Part shown: one piece after another, positions 1-10,443 of the stretch
How positions within the stretch are numbered: position 1 is the stretch's first letter
How the letters are laid out: each line of letters begins with the position of its first letter
NCBI GenBank assembly: GCA_016722525.1
Contig: JADKJB010000010.1
Location: 103,408-167,407, forward strand
Direction: 5' to 3'
Length of the DNA stretch: 64,000 nucleotides
Source of the DNA: Bacteroidota bacterium
Lineage (GTDB): Bacteria; Bacteroidota; Bacteroidia; AKYH767-A; OLB10
Program-made: the position numbers and the translations under genes
Notes under the pieces: generated by a model
The model's database searches: none
The model's input: the letters and a program-made list of their open reading frames with translations, nothing else
Told to the model about the DNA's origin: nothing

Positions 1-2296
1 TAATTTTTGTTACTAAGCTGTCGCGTGACGATGTGGCAATTTGAAATTTAGAATAATTTTTATTGGTGCTTCCATGAAGACCAACATTCACAAATTTTAA
101 GGTGTCACTTATTTCAATCTCATTCATATTGTTTGAGATGTTAAGTTCACCATTAGATGTATTTGCATTTATTGAAATTCCTGAAAAGACCGTTTCATCA
201 AATCGAACGCTGTCGGATTTTAATTTTAGCACAATATTTTTTGTGCTTTTATTAATGCTTCCGAATATATTAGTCCCATTGCTGATTTTTAGATCAGGAT
301 AGAAAACTTTAAATAATTGATCTGTTTGTTTGAGATTAATATCAAAATGTTATTGCCAGGTTGTTTTTGTTTGTAGATTTAGTTGCTGCTAATGTTGGAA
401 TGTAAGTTGAAAAAAGTTCTCCTATATCTGAAGCCATTGTTGTTCTTTTAAAAGTTCCCTTTGAATCCAGGTCAATTATGTCAGATCTTAGATTGGAAAT
501 TTTTTGACTTCCTTCAGAATAGGAAACAAAGGAAATGGAATCAACTTTGATGGTGTCATTGTATTCAATATACCTGGTTCCTTTTATTTTAATGTAACCT
601 GTTAAATCATCAAAATCTTTCCCCGTAATTCTAATGTCAGCTTTAGTGGAAAGTACTGCTGTAGTATCTCTTTTAATCAGTTTAAGTTTTGCTAAATAGG
701 CATTTTTTATTTCAGTAGTAAAATCATAAACAGGAATTTTGTGGGATAAGTCAATGGTTCCTTTAAAATCAAGTCCCAAATTTTCTTCCTCTACTTTCAA
801 AGATCCATTAAATAATCTTTTTGCAAATTGGCCATTTACAATTATGTTTTTGTAATTATAACCATTCAATTCAAGTGAACTTATTTCTCCTTCCATCTGC
901 GCCTTTAGCTTATCAAAAGCAAAACCCCTTCCTGATACATTTGATTTAAATGTTGTTTTGCCAAGTAACGCTTTGTTGTCGATCAAAGTGCCTACGTCAA
1001 AAGATGTAGCAGAAAGATGTCCTGAAAATGAGCTTTTGTCCGCAACACTGTCAATCTTAAGGTTAATATCCGATGAAACGTATCCAATAGCAGTGTTGGC
1101 GTTTCCATACGCAACAAAGTCATTCAAAAATCCTGTAAACTTACCTGAGAAATGTACTTTTCCAAGTTTGCTGAGTTCAACCGGAAGCTCCATTTTTTTG
1201 CCTCGGTTAAATGGATAGTCAGGTATTGTTTCAATTTCACCTTTATCAGTAATAAGTTCATTCACTACAAGATCAAAAAATGATTCTTGAAAATCGGGAA
1301 GTCCTGCTATGCTTATATCGCCTTTAAATGTGGAGTGGTTCGCAAAAGCAATTTCAAGTTTTCTTCCCTCAATTGCCTGATGGTGCCTTTGATTTTCCAC
1401 TGAATACGATTTTCTGATTCAAACCTTCCAGTTCACTGGCGAAAAACACCAGGTCATTCGAGGAAAGTGTGCTTTTTCAAATGAGGAATTAATTTTTACT
1501 TTGTCAATAAACTCATCAAAATCTACAATATCATCATAGTTAAAAGCAATGCTGCCCTGTATATTGGTTTCATCGGTTTTTAATAACAAGTTTTGATATT
1601 CCATCCCCTGAGCAGTTACCTTGACATTGGCTTCAAGGTATTCCAGTTGAAAACCACTTTTTTCTAAAAATCCCAGATTCTCAATGGTTGCGTACATGGT
1701 ATCTGCATCAAATGTGACATCATTGACGGTAGCATCCAAATTGTACACTCTTATATCTTCAAAATCAATTCCGTTGGCCTTGTCACTGTACCTGTTATCC
1801 TTGTAAACAAATTGAATATTATTCAGATTGATTTCTCCTGGATTAAAATCAAAAACGGCTTTTTTTGATGTGTCTTTAGAACCTGAGCTAAAATAGTCTA
1901 TTAAAAAATTGATGTTCAAACCTTTTTGATTCTTGTATTTCTGAAGTTTTATTGTTCCATTAGTAAGTTCAATGCCCGATAAGTAGATTTTGTTCCTCCC
2001 GGGAGCAAACATGTCTATGACTGTACTTATTTCTCCCGCATAGAGTAAGGTGTCATGCTGTAAATCTTCAATGTAAAGGCCTTAATGGACAAGGTTCTGA
2101 AAAATTCGATTTCTATGCGATCAAGCGTAACTGTTGTATTGAGCTCTGAGGATAGGTAACTGGCGGCTCGTTGCACTATCCAGGTTTGAAAAACAGGAGT
2201 CTTAATAGCATACACCAACCCTACCGAAAGGAGAAAAAGGCTCAATAAAACCCAGGCTGATATTTTTAAAAACTTTCTAATCTTAGATGGGATTTT
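1..2296 (-). CDS. tamB: TamB-like translocation/assembly module protein, 5' part, frameshifted
   Basis: N-terminal part of a very long envelope protein of the TamB/AsmA-like family, anchored in the inner membrane and spanning the periplasm; family members move lipids or help outer-membrane protein assembly. The gene runs off the left edge, so the C-terminal domain is not seen. An N-terminal membrane helix (VLLSLFLLSVGLVYAIKTP) is followed by the family pattern QTWIVQRAASYLSSEL, then EDLQHDTLLYAGEI and long beta-rich repeats, including RKLEIAF...FKGDISIAGLPDF. The frame breaks near 2060, 1370-1450 (at least two) and 355. Removing one T from TTTT at about 355 restores ...NNLAITFDINLKQTDQLF and an open frame to base 1. 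No ATG start is visible; an in-frame stop at 2297-2299 sets the upper limit and the first in-frame TTG is at 2245. Divergent from tsaD. Family assignment is strong, exact role inferred. Confidence 0.8.
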
Positions 2297-2322
2297 TTAA
2301 CAAACTTGTTGGCAGATTAACG

Positions 2323-2330
2323 TAATTTTG
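2323..2330 (+). promoter_or_regulatory. possible Bacteroidota -7 box for tsaD
   Basis: TAATTTTG matches the Bacteroidota -7 consensus TAnnTTTG and lies in the short gap between divergent tamB and tsaD. It overlaps the TTG at 2328. If it is the real -7 box, translation must start downstream, for example at the TTG at 2352. No clear -33 TTTG was identified. Confidence 0.3.
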
Positions 2331-3373
2331 AGCAGAAATACTATACAGAATTTGAATAAGCCTGTAATTATTCTTGGAATCGAATCCTCATGCGATGACA
2401 CTTCTGCAGCAATTAGCAGTAACGACAATATTCTTGCCAACATAATCGCCGGACAAAAGGTTCATGAGGCCTATGGAGGAGTCGTTCCTGAACTCGCTTC
2501 GAGGGCTCACCAACAGAATATTATTCCCGTTGTAGACCAGGCTCTCAAAGCAGCAAAAGTAAACAAAAAAGACCTTGATGCAATTGCCTTTACAAATGGC
2601 CCAGGACTCATGGGCGCTCTTTTAGTAGGCTCCTCTTTTGCCAAATCTTTCGCTCTCGGTTTGCAAATTCCATTAATTGAAGTGAATCACATGCAAGCTC
2701 ATGTATTAGCTCACTTTGCTCGTCTAAAAGGCGATTCTAAACCCAAACCGGAATTCCCTTTCCTTTGCCTTACAGTATCCGGAGGTCACACCCAAATCAT
2801 TAAAGTGAAAAGTCATTTTGATTTTGAACTGCTTGGACAGACTCAGGATGATGCTGCGGGGGAAGCTTTTGATAAAATTGCTAAAATGCTTGGATTAACC
2901 TATCCCGGCGGTCCTTTAATTGACCAATTCGCGGCGAAGGAAACCCCAAGGCGTTCGTATTTCCTGCATCCTCGATCTTCAGGTCTCGATTTTAGTTTCA
3001 GCGGACTGAAAACTGCAGTTTTGTATTTTGTTCAAAAGCAATCTGCTATTGATAGCGATTTTGTTGCCAATAATATCCTGGATTTGTGTGCATCTGTGCA
3101 ATATACTATTGTTTCGATTTTAATGACACGCCTGGAAAAAAGCTGTCATTCAAACCGGTATTCATCGAGTAGCATTGGCAGGAGGGGGTAGCTGCAAATA
3201 GTGGCCTGAGAAAAGCGATTGAAATGAAAACAGAATGGGAACATTTTATACCTCCTTTTGAATTCTGTACCGATAATGCTGCAATGATTGCTATCACGGG
3301 CTATTATAAATTCCTTAATCAGGATTTTTCTAGTCAGGAATCAAGTCCTTTTGCTCGTTTTTATGGAATGTGA
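2328..3373 (+). CDS. tsaD: tRNA N6-adenosine threonylcarbamoyltransferase TsaD (two frameshifts)
   Basis: Transfers the threonylcarbamoyl group to A37 of ANN-decoding tRNAs, working with TsaB and TsaE in the cytoplasm. The ASKHA-fold start GIESSCDDT is near residue 17, the metal-binding HMQAH near residue 123, and SGGHTQ, AGEAFDKIAKMLGL and YPGGP follow in family order. The clean frame stops at 3191, but deleting one A from the A-run near 3140 and one G from GGGGG near 3183-3187 gives ...EKAVIQTGIHRVALAGGVAANSG and carries on to RFYGM-stop at 3373, a full-length protein of about 340 residues. As the gene is essential in most bacteria, both breaks are probably sequence errors. The start is uncertain: TTG at 2328, or TTG at 2352, which gives MNKPVIILGIESS and fits the family better. 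Confidence 0.93.
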
Positions 3374-3503
3374 ACTGAATTGTTTATAAGTATTGATCCA
3401 GGTACCTGAACTTCCTCTAATATCAAATTAATTTTGCATTAAGTTAAAGAAGAAGTATTCAATCAAGTTTTTATTTAACCAACTATAAAACCAATATATA
3501 CCA

Positions 3504-4407
3504 ATGGAAAACAAACCTAACATGACCTCTGAAAAAAGGAGGTAACAACAAAATCTGGATTATTTTATGCAGCAGTTTCTGCTATTAAATATCTATCAAT
3601 GGCAAAACAACAACTCTGTTATTGAGAGTTATGAAGTTAAGAACGATAGCCTCGTTTCTGCTAAAATGGATGTTGAAAAGGAACTGGAGAAACCTATCAG
3701 GAGCTGAATCAATACAAAGGTATTAATGAGCGTTTGATAGTTCTGCTCGCAGAGGCAAATACCAATATTGATTCACAAAAAAGAACGAATCGAAAAAACT
3801 TCTCAAGAATGAAAAAACTCGGCTTCACTCAACAAAAACTTAAGGCTGAACTTGAAGAATTGAAAAAATGCGTGATGAGTATTTAGATAAAATCGATAAG
3901 TTGCTTGTTGAAAATGAACAGTTGAAAAAAGATAAGGTTGAACTTACCAGCACAGTGGAAAATTTATCTAAAAATCTTGAGAGTACTGTTAACCAAGCTT
4001 CTGTTCTTAAGTCAGAGTACATGAGAGTTAGAACCTATAAAAAGCGTGGTAGCAACAAGTTTGTTGAAACAGCCATGGCGAAACGAACCAATAAAATGGA
4101 AGCTTGTTTTTCAGTACTGGACAATAAAATTGCCAAAGCTGGTGAAAGGGAGGTTTATCTTAGAATAGTGGAGCCGGGTGGAAAAACAATGGGTGCCAGA
4201 TCCGAAGGCTCTAACACTTTCAAAATGGCGAATTCAGGCGAAGAAGTGCAGTTTACTTCTTCAATAAAAATGACCTATGATAGCAGTAAACAAGATCTGT
4301 GTTTGCAATGGGAAGAAGCTGAAAGAGTATTTGCTCCGGGAACCTATGTTATTGAGGTTTATATTGATGGGAATCTGAGCGGCGCTACGTCTTATGTGTT
4401 GAAATAA
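3504..4407 (+). CDS. membrane-anchored coiled-coil protein of unknown function, frameshifted
   Basis: Not assigned to a named family. The intact 3' part (from about 3868) encodes a strongly heptad-like region (KIDKLLVENEQLKKDKVELT, then TVENLSKNLES) followed by a compact C-terminal domain ending ATSYVLK. Reading through at least three indels between 3530 and 3860 extends the protein upstream: ATG at 3504 (MENKPNMTSEK), a hydrophobic stretch KIWIILCSSFCYLLLNIYQW that looks like a single membrane anchor, then more coiled coil (SVIESYEVKNDSLVSAKMDV, KTYQELNQYKGINERL). The whole would be about 300 residues, with a short N-terminal tail, one helix and a long rod exposed outside the inner membrane. 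It lies between tsaD and a terminator shared with lon. The reconstruction is inferred; the 3' half is read directly. Confidence 0.6.
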
Positions 4408-4422
4408 TCTAATTGTATAAAC

Positions 4423-4461
4423 AAAAAAAGGAGGCTTTCTCATAGAAAGCCTCCTTTTTTT
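4423..4461. terminator. bidirectional intrinsic terminator
   Basis: An 11-bp GC-rich stem (GGAGGCTTTCT / AGAAAGCCTCC) with a 3-base loop is flanked by A7 on the left and T7 on the right. It can therefore end both the plus-strand coiled-coil gene and the minus-strand lon gene. Confidence 0.9.
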
Positions 4462-4496
4462 GTTTTAAAAAATGTTGAGGAGAAAATCCAGTATAT

Positions 4497-6979
4497 TTAT
4501 TTTTTAGGATGCTCAGTAGAAACAGGTATGGTTAACTTGAGAGGGTTTTTTACTTTTTCATTTAACAGGGCTATACCAACAACATCTATCATCTCTTTCA
4601 CATAATGGAATTTTAATCCTTCTACATAATGAGCTTTTATTTCCTCAATATCTTTAAGGTTATCCGCGGAAAGTATGATATCTGTGATTCCGGCTCTTTT
4701 TGCCGCAAGGATTTTTTCTTTGATTCCACCTACAGGGAGTACTTTGCCTCTCAGGGTAATTTCACCAGTCATAGCTAATTTCTTCTTTACCTTTCGTTGT
4801 GTAAAAGCTGACGTCAGTGAAGTTAACATGGTGATACCTGCCGAAGGTCCGTCTTTTGGAGTAGCACCTTCCGGAACGTGAATGTGAACATCATAATGAT
4901 CGAATACCTGTGGATCGATATTTAGTTCGTCGGCATGAGCCTTCATGTAAGCCAATGCTATTACTGCCGATTCTTTCATCACTTCTCCCAGGTTTCCGGT
5001 AAGTGTGAGCTTACCCTTTCCTTTATTTATTGAAGTTTCAATAAATAAAATATCGCCTCCAACCGGTGTCCAAGCCAAGCCGGTAACAACTCCTGCAACA
5101 TTGTTATCAATGGATTTTTCCTTTTGAAAAATGGGAGCACCTAATATTTTACTTAGCTGTGTGGGTTTAATTTTAGGATCATATTTTTCTTCTAACGCCA
5201 CTGATTTTGCAGTAGACCGTATCACGGAAGCAATTTGTTTTTCTAATGTTCTTACTCCCGATTCACTCGTGTAGTCTAAGATGAGTTTTTCTATTATCTT
5301 ATCAGATAAAACTACTTGTCCCCGCTTCAATCCATGTGCCTCCAGTTGTTTCGGAATAAGATGTTTGATCGCAATTTGTATCTTTTCTTCAACAGTATAG
5401 CCGGTTATTTCTATGATCTCCATACGGTCACGTAAAGCTGGTTGAATACTGCTCAAAGAATTAGCAGTTGCAATAAACAAAACTTTTGATAAATCATATT
5501 CTATTTCAACATAATTGTCATAAAAAGTAGTGTTTTGTTCCGGATCAAGAACTTCAAGTAACGCACTTGATGGGTCTCCATGATAATCTGTCGAAAGCTT
5601 ATCAACTTCATCCAATACAAAGACCGGATTTCCTGATTTAGCCTTCTTTAGATTTTGAATTACCCTTCCAGGCATCGCACCTATATAGGTTTTTCGATGT
5701 CCTCTTATTTCAGCTTCATCACGTAATCCTCCTAATGACATTCTCACATATTTTCTTCCAAGTGCTTTGGCAATAGATTTCCCGAGTGAAGTTTTTCCAA
5801 CTCCGGGAGGTCCGTACAAACACATGATAGGCGACTTAAGATTCCCTTTTAGTTTAAGCACAGCCAGATATTCTAAAATTCTGTTCTTAACTTTGTCAAG
5901 TCCATAGTGATCTGTATCCAGTATTTTTTCTGCGCGCTTCAAATCAAAATTATCTTTGGTGTATTCATCCCACGGTAACTCTAGCAGAAGCTCCAGATAA
6001 TTTAGTGTAACTGAAAATTCAGCGGCTGCAGGGTTTATGCGTTGTAACCTCTCTAATTCTTTTTCAAATACAGCAGCTACTTCTTTCGACCATTTTTTTA
6101 CTGCCGCCCGTTCCCGTAAACTGCTTATCTCCTGATCTTGTACATTTCCTCCAAGCTCTTCTTGTATCGTTTTTAACTGTTGATTAAGAAAATATTCCCG
6201 CTGTTGTTTATCGATATCAATTTTTACTTTTGATTGAATCTGGTTTTTTAATTCCAGCATTTGTAACTCATGGGTGAGATACTGAGTACTCTGGTTGCCC
6301 TTGCTTTCAAATCTGTCATTTCAAGTAATTCCTGCTTCTTCGCTACATCAGCATTCATGTTTGATGAGATGAAGTTGATTAAAAAAGAAGGACTTTCAAT
6401 GTTTTTGATTGCAAATGAAGCCTCACTTGGAATATTAGGTGAAGATGTTATTATCTGAAGTGATAAATCGCGGAGAGAATCTATTAAGGCAACAAATTCT
6501 TTTTCACTTATGGATTGTTTTTTATCTGTAATGGGAAGAATGGAGGCTTTCAGATATGGTTCAGTGCCGTTTACTTCATTGATCTTAAATCTGCGTTTGC
6601 CTTGAATAATAACAGTGGTGTTTCCATCCGGCATTCGCAACATTTTTATGATGTTGGCTACTGTTCCAATCTGATTCAAATCTTCCACTTGAGGATCCTC
6701 AACTGAACTGTCCTTCTGAGAAACAACACCGATAATCTTGTCACTTTTATAAGCATCCTGAATTAACTTGATGGATTTGTCGCGGCCAACTGTTATTGGG
6801 ATAACCACTCCGGGAAACAAAACAGTATTACGAAGTGGAAGGATAGAAAGAATATCAGGGATTTTTTCTGAATTCATCTGTTCTTCGTCTTCAGCAGATA
6901 AAAGAGGTATCAAATCCGGCTCATCGTCCGTTATTCTTGAAATACCTAAAATGGAATTATTATTATTGTTGTCGAACAT
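4497..6979 (-). CDS. lon: ATP-dependent endopeptidase La (Lon), one frameshift
   Basis: Cytoplasmic AAA+ protease that degrades misfolded and regulatory proteins. The N-terminal substrate-binding (LAN) domain is visible as ILPLRNTVLFPGVVIPITVG, followed by a coiled coil with QQREYFLNQQLKTIQEELGG, Walker A GPPGVGKTS, Walker B PVFVLDEVDK, the sensor region, and the Lon protease domain with nucleophile serine in KDGPSAGITM and the catalytic lysine further on (GGIKEKILAAKRAGI). Total length is about 825 codons, normal for LonA. The frame breaks once near 6280: the first part ends VLSISPMSYKCWN, and one added T in AGTATCTC gives VLSYLTHELQMLELKNQIQS, the family sequence. Its ATG is at 6977-6979. 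The C-terminal end abuts a bidirectional terminator. Confidence 0.96.
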
Positions 6980-7144
6980 TTATAAATATATTTTGGTCAT
7001 TTTGTCAGTAAACATCTAAAATGACAGTTAATTAAGTCTGAAGCCAATAAAGTCAATTGATATGCCAAAGAACAGTTACTGGCACAAAGGCTCTTTGCTA
7101 TAAGATTAAGTATTTGAATATCAGTTATTAGTAAAAGAATACAA

Positions 7145-8335
7145 TCATTTCTCACTGCCGGGTAAATTGGCACTTTCTGTCATATCAAAAACGGCCTTAA
7201 AAATAGCTTCTTCAGTACTGTCAAACTCCATTCCCCTGCGTTTAAAAACTTGTCTCGCAAGATCCTTGGCCTTATCCAATTTAAATCTGGAAGCGTCTTC
7301 AAAACCGCCCCAGGAAAAAGAAGGAATATATTTTGGTGGAAAACCAGGTCCGAAAATATTGGAGCTTACCCCAACTACTGTTCCTGTGTTAAACATGGTA
7401 TTGATACCACATTTGGAATGATCACCCATAAACAATCCACAAAATTTAAGATGGGTGCTCACCATTTCTTGCTTTGCGAAACTATAAACCTGAACATCCG
7501 AATAGTTGTTTTTAAGATTTGAATTATTGGTATCGGCGCCCAGATTACACCATTCGCCAATTACTGAATTTCCCAGAAAACCATCATGTGCTTTATTGGA
7601 ATATCCAAAGAGTATGGAATTGCTTACTTCTCCGCCAACTTTACAATGGGGCCCAATCGTTGTTGCTCCATAAATTTTTGCACTCATTTTGAGTGTGGCT
7701 TTTTCGCATAGTGCTAAAGGTCCGCGTATGGTACATCCTTCCATCACTTCAGCTCCTTTTCCAATATAAACAGGTCCGGTGGAAGCATTAATAATTGCAC
7801 ATTCTACTACTGCACCTGCTTCAAGGAAAACATTTTCAGGTGAAATTATTTTGTTTGTTGAACTTATTGGAGCTGATTTTCTTCCGGATGTTACAAGAGT
7901 AAATTGTTCACGTATAACAGCGTCAGCCAATGTGAAAATATCCCAGTTATTAGATAGGATATGAACCTTTCCTTTGAATTCAATATCTCGAAACTTGCCG
8001 TATGGTGAAGTAGGGTCAGGCCAGCCCTCTGCGAAAGCGGTCAAAGGAATGCCTTTTGATAGCAAGCGCTGTCCTAATTTTAAAGAACGAGTAGCATCAA
8101 CCAATTCTTGTGTGGGTATAACTGAACCGTTGATAAATAAATTTTCGGTTTCTTTCCAGGCAGGAAATTTCTTGACCAGGTAATCTTCAGTAACGGAGGA
8201 GGATTGTGTTTCCAGTAATAGCTCCCAATGCTGCCTGTTTGTCAGTATGCCTATTCTGATGTCTGCTACCGGTCGTGTAAAGGTGAATGGAAGCAGCGAT
8301 TTCCTGTTAAAATCAAATAAAACGGTATTTGTCAT
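7145..8335 (-). CDS. GlmU-family sugar nucleotidyltransferase/acetyltransferase, Bacteroidota type
   Basis: 396 residues, intact. The N-terminal third resembles the divergent nucleotidyltransferase-like domain of the Bacteroidota GlmU family (NTVLFDFNRKSLLPFTFTRP, then WPDPTSPYGKF). The C-terminal two-thirds is a left-handed beta-helix of hexapeptide repeats (PVYIGKGAEVMEGCTIRGPL, GATTIGPHCKVGGEVSNSIL) followed by VIGEWCNLGADTNNSNLKNN and GDHSKCGINTMFNTGTVVG, typical of sugar-1-phosphate acyl/nucleotidyltransferases. The likely role is supply of UDP-N-acetylglucosamine for envelope synthesis; this follows from the family and is not shown by catalytic residues here. It lies downstream of rpmE2 on the same strand but is separated from it by a terminator. 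Confidence 0.85.
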   Translation of the reverse strand: MTNTVLFDFNRKSLLPFTFTRPVADIRIGILTNRQHWELLLETQSSSVTEDYLVKKFPAWKETENLFINGSVIPTQELVDATRSLKLGQRLLSKGIPLTAFAEGWPDPTSPYGKFRDIEFKGKVHILSNNWDIFTLADAVIREQFTLVTSGRKSAPISSTNKIISPENVFLEAGAVVECAIINASTGPVYIGKGAEVMEGCTIRGPLALCEKATLKMSAKIYGATTIGPHCKVGGEVSNSILFGYSNKAHDGFLGNSVIGEWCNLGADTNNSNLKNNYSDVQVYSFAKQEMVSTHLKFCGLFMGDHSKCGINTMFNTGTVVGVSSNIFGPGFPPKYIPSFSWGGFEDASRFKLDKAKDLARQVFKRRGMEFDSTEEAIFKAVFDMTESANLPGSEK

Positions 8336-8381
8336 AGAGAATCATCTTTTCTTCAATTCACGAATTCAAAAATATAAATTT

Positions 8382-8407
8382 AAAAAAAAAGTCCCTTGTA
8401 GGGGACT
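8382..8407 (-). terminator. intrinsic terminator of rpmE2
   Basis: On the minus strand a 6-bp stem AGTCCC / GGGACT is followed directly by a run of T (A9 on the plus strand at 8382-8390). It lies just after the rpmE2 stop. Confidence 0.75.
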
Positions 8408-8436
8408 CTTTATAATAATATATCGCCTTCCGAAAA

Positions 8437-8712
8437 TTATTTTTCTGAATTTTCGTTCTTCTCAACGTGCTTTTTGTAACGGTTACGGAATTTGTCGACA
8501 CGACCTGCTGTATCAACCAATTTCATTTTGCCGGTATAAAAAGGATGTGACATATGAGAGATTTCTAACTTTATTAAAGGGTATTCTTTTCCATCTTCCC
8601 AAACAACAGTGTCTTTGGTTTCAACAGTGGAACGGCTCATAAACGAATAGTCACAGGAAATATCCTTAAATATGACCATTCTGTAATTCTTTGGGTGTAG
8701 ATCCTTTTTCAT
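8437..8712 (-). CDS. rpmE2: 50S ribosomal protein L31, type B
   Basis: 91 residues, starting at the ATG at 8710-8712 (MKKDLHPKNYRMVIFKDIS). The open frame extends further upstream but the family start is this methionine. The type B signature is clear: SCDYSFMSRST near residue 19, SHPFYTGKMKLVDTAGRVDKF near the C-terminus, and none of the paired cysteines that bind zinc in type A L31. It is a structural protein of the large ribosomal subunit. It has its own terminator. Confidence 0.96.
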   Translation of the reverse strand: MKKDLHPKNYRMVIFKDISCDYSFMSRSTVETKDTVVWEDGKEYPLIKLEISHMSHPFYTGKMKLVDTAGRVDKFRNRYKKHVEKNENSEK

Positions 8713-8872
8713 AACTCTGATTTTAAAAACGGAGTGCAAAGATAGGGTAAAGTCATTAAAAGTCAAAATAAAAGGTTGAAATTCTTTATTTTAACTCCTT
8801 CCAAAGCTATATGTTTGGAAATCAATCTTAAAACACAATAAAATTTGTGGTGTAAGGTTCTATGGTTGTATT

Positions 8873-8880
8873 TATCTTTG
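8873..8880 (+). promoter_or_regulatory. Bacteroidota -7 box directly in front of a start codon
   Basis: TATCTTTG is a full match to TAnnTTTG. A TTTG at 8844-8847 could be the -33 box, but the 25-base gap is longer than usual. The ATG of the next gene is only four bases downstream, at 8885. Confidence 0.4.
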
Positions 8881-8884
8881 CAAC

Positions 8885-10345
8885 ATGCATTTAACCCTGA
8901 AATATCTTGCTTCTTTTTTCTTTTTCTTTCTCCTGATAATTGGCATTTCTTCCTGTAAAAAAGATGAAATCCTGACTGATTCCTCTGTCAAGTTGGAGTT
9001 TTCCACAGATACCATAATGTTCGACACGGTTTTTTCCAGTCTCGGTTCAACCACTAAGCAATTGAAAATTTATAATAGGAATAACCGGCCAATTCGCATT
9101 TCATCGATCCGTCTCGCTGGCGGTGCGCCCTCCACCTTCAGGTTAAATGTAGATGGTATTCCCGGGAAATCCTTCTTCGATGTTGAAATACCTGAAAAGG
9201 ATAGCCTGTTCGTTTTTGTAGAGGTAACCGTCAATCCCAATGGTCAGTTAACTCCTTTCATATTTCAGGATTCCATTCTTTTTGAAATCAATGGCAATAA
9301 GCAAGATGTTGATCTTGTCGCTTTTGGTCAAAATGCCCGATTTATAGTTGCTGATAAGTTTGTGACAGCCGGTTCTTCAGCTATTCCTTATGCTTTGCTC
9401 GACACTCAATTAAATGCAACTATTACTTGGGACAATGTACTTCCATATGTGATTTGGGGAGGTTATGCCTTGGTGGATTCATCGCAAACACTTATAATTC
9501 AGCCAGGTACAAAAATTTATTTTGGAAATAGTGCAGGTATTTGGGTTTACAGAGGAGGAACTATTAAAGTTTTAGGAACTGTTAACGATCCTGTTAAAAT
9601 GAAAGGGGTTAGATTAGAATCCTATTATCAGGACATTCCCGGGCAATGGGATCGTGTTTGGATTAATGAGGGTAGTACCAATAATGAGATTAATTATGCT
9701 GAAATTTCAAATGGTTTTATCGGGGTGCATGCCGATACGCCTTTCGATACTTCAGATGCCAAAAAATTGATGATCAGAAACACTATTATTAAAAATATGA
9801 GTGGTTTTGGAATTTTATCTCGCTATTATAAAATCGAAGTAAAAAACACGCTTATAGCCAGATGTGGTCAATATGCATTTCTTGCAGAAGGTGGTGAGTG
9901 TGAATTCCGTCATTGCACCCTTGCTAATTACTGGAATGACGGCCAGCGCAATACTCCCTCTGTGTCCCTTCGTGATTATACAATTTCTGGTGCAAACGCC
10001 TTCAATTATAAACTTAGAAAAGCCAACTTTTTCAATTGCATCATTTGGGGAAATAACGATGAGGAATATGAAATCGGATATGAATTTGGTAATGACACTA
10101 TCGAAAGTTTTAATCATGTTTTATTGAAAACAGAATTGAATCTTTCAGCTCCATATTATACCAACATGATTTTGAATCAGAATCCTCAATTTGTGAATTT
10201 CTCAGAGGATGATTATCAATTACAATCAATTTCGCCTGCTGTTAATGCAGGTGACCCTGCTTTTATTGATGCCGATCTTATCAATGATCTTTTAAATTAT
10301 ACTCGTGATGCATCACCCGATTTGGGCGCGTATGAGTTTCATTAA
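8885..10345 (+). CDS. surface lipoprotein with right-handed parallel beta-helix domain
   Basis: 486 residues, intact. A strongly hydrophobic signal peptide ends in the lipobox IGISSC (Cys24), so the mature protein is lipid-anchored. About 120 residues of beta-sandwich follow (LEFSTDTIMFDTVFSSLGST, which resembles domains comparing sensor strands), then a long parallel beta-helix: GGTIKVLGTVNDPVKMKGVR, NNEINYAEISNGFIG, RNTIIKNMSGFGILS, VKNTLIARCGQYAFLAEGGE. It ends SPAVNAGDPAF...SPDLGAYEFH, a common close of Bacteroidota pectate-lyase-like cell-surface proteins. Substrate or partner is unknown; no catalytic residues can be assigned. It stands alone, with a promoter box just upstream. Confidence 0.82.
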   Translation: MHLTLKYLASFFFFFLLIIGISSCKKDEILTDSSVKLEFSTDTIMFDTVFSSLGSTTKQLKIYNRNNRPIRISSIRLAGGAPSTFRLNVDGIPGKSFFDVEIPEKDSLFVFVEVTVNPNGQLTPFIFQDSILFEINGNKQDVDLVAFGQNARFIVADKFVTAGSSAIPYALLDTQLNATITWDNVLPYVIWGGYALVDSSQTLIIQPGTKIYFGNSAGIWVYRGGTIKVLGTVNDPVKMKGVRLESYYQDIPGQWDRVWINEGSTNNEINYAEISNGFIGVHADTPFDTSDAKKLMIRNTIIKNMSGFGILSRYYKIEVKNTLIARCGQYAFLAEGGECEFRHCTLANYWNDGQRNTPSVSLRDYTISGANAFNYKLRKANFFNCIIWGNNDEEYEIGYEFGNDTIESFNHVLLKTELNLSAPYYTNMILNQNPQFVNFSEDDYQLQSISPAVNAGDPAFIDADLINDLLNYTRDASPDLGAYEFH

Positions 10346-10443
10346 AGTTGCTCTTTGATATTAACGATTGCTATTTTTTTACAAAAGCGAATTTATTTCA
10401 GTTAAAACAAATAGTTGTACTAAAATTGGTATCATATATTTTC

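Noticed and set aside
2328..3373. Programmed frameshifting in tsaD
   Set aside because: Two separate breaks at homopolymers, and the same kind of break in lon, serC and serA, make sequence error far more likely than recoding.
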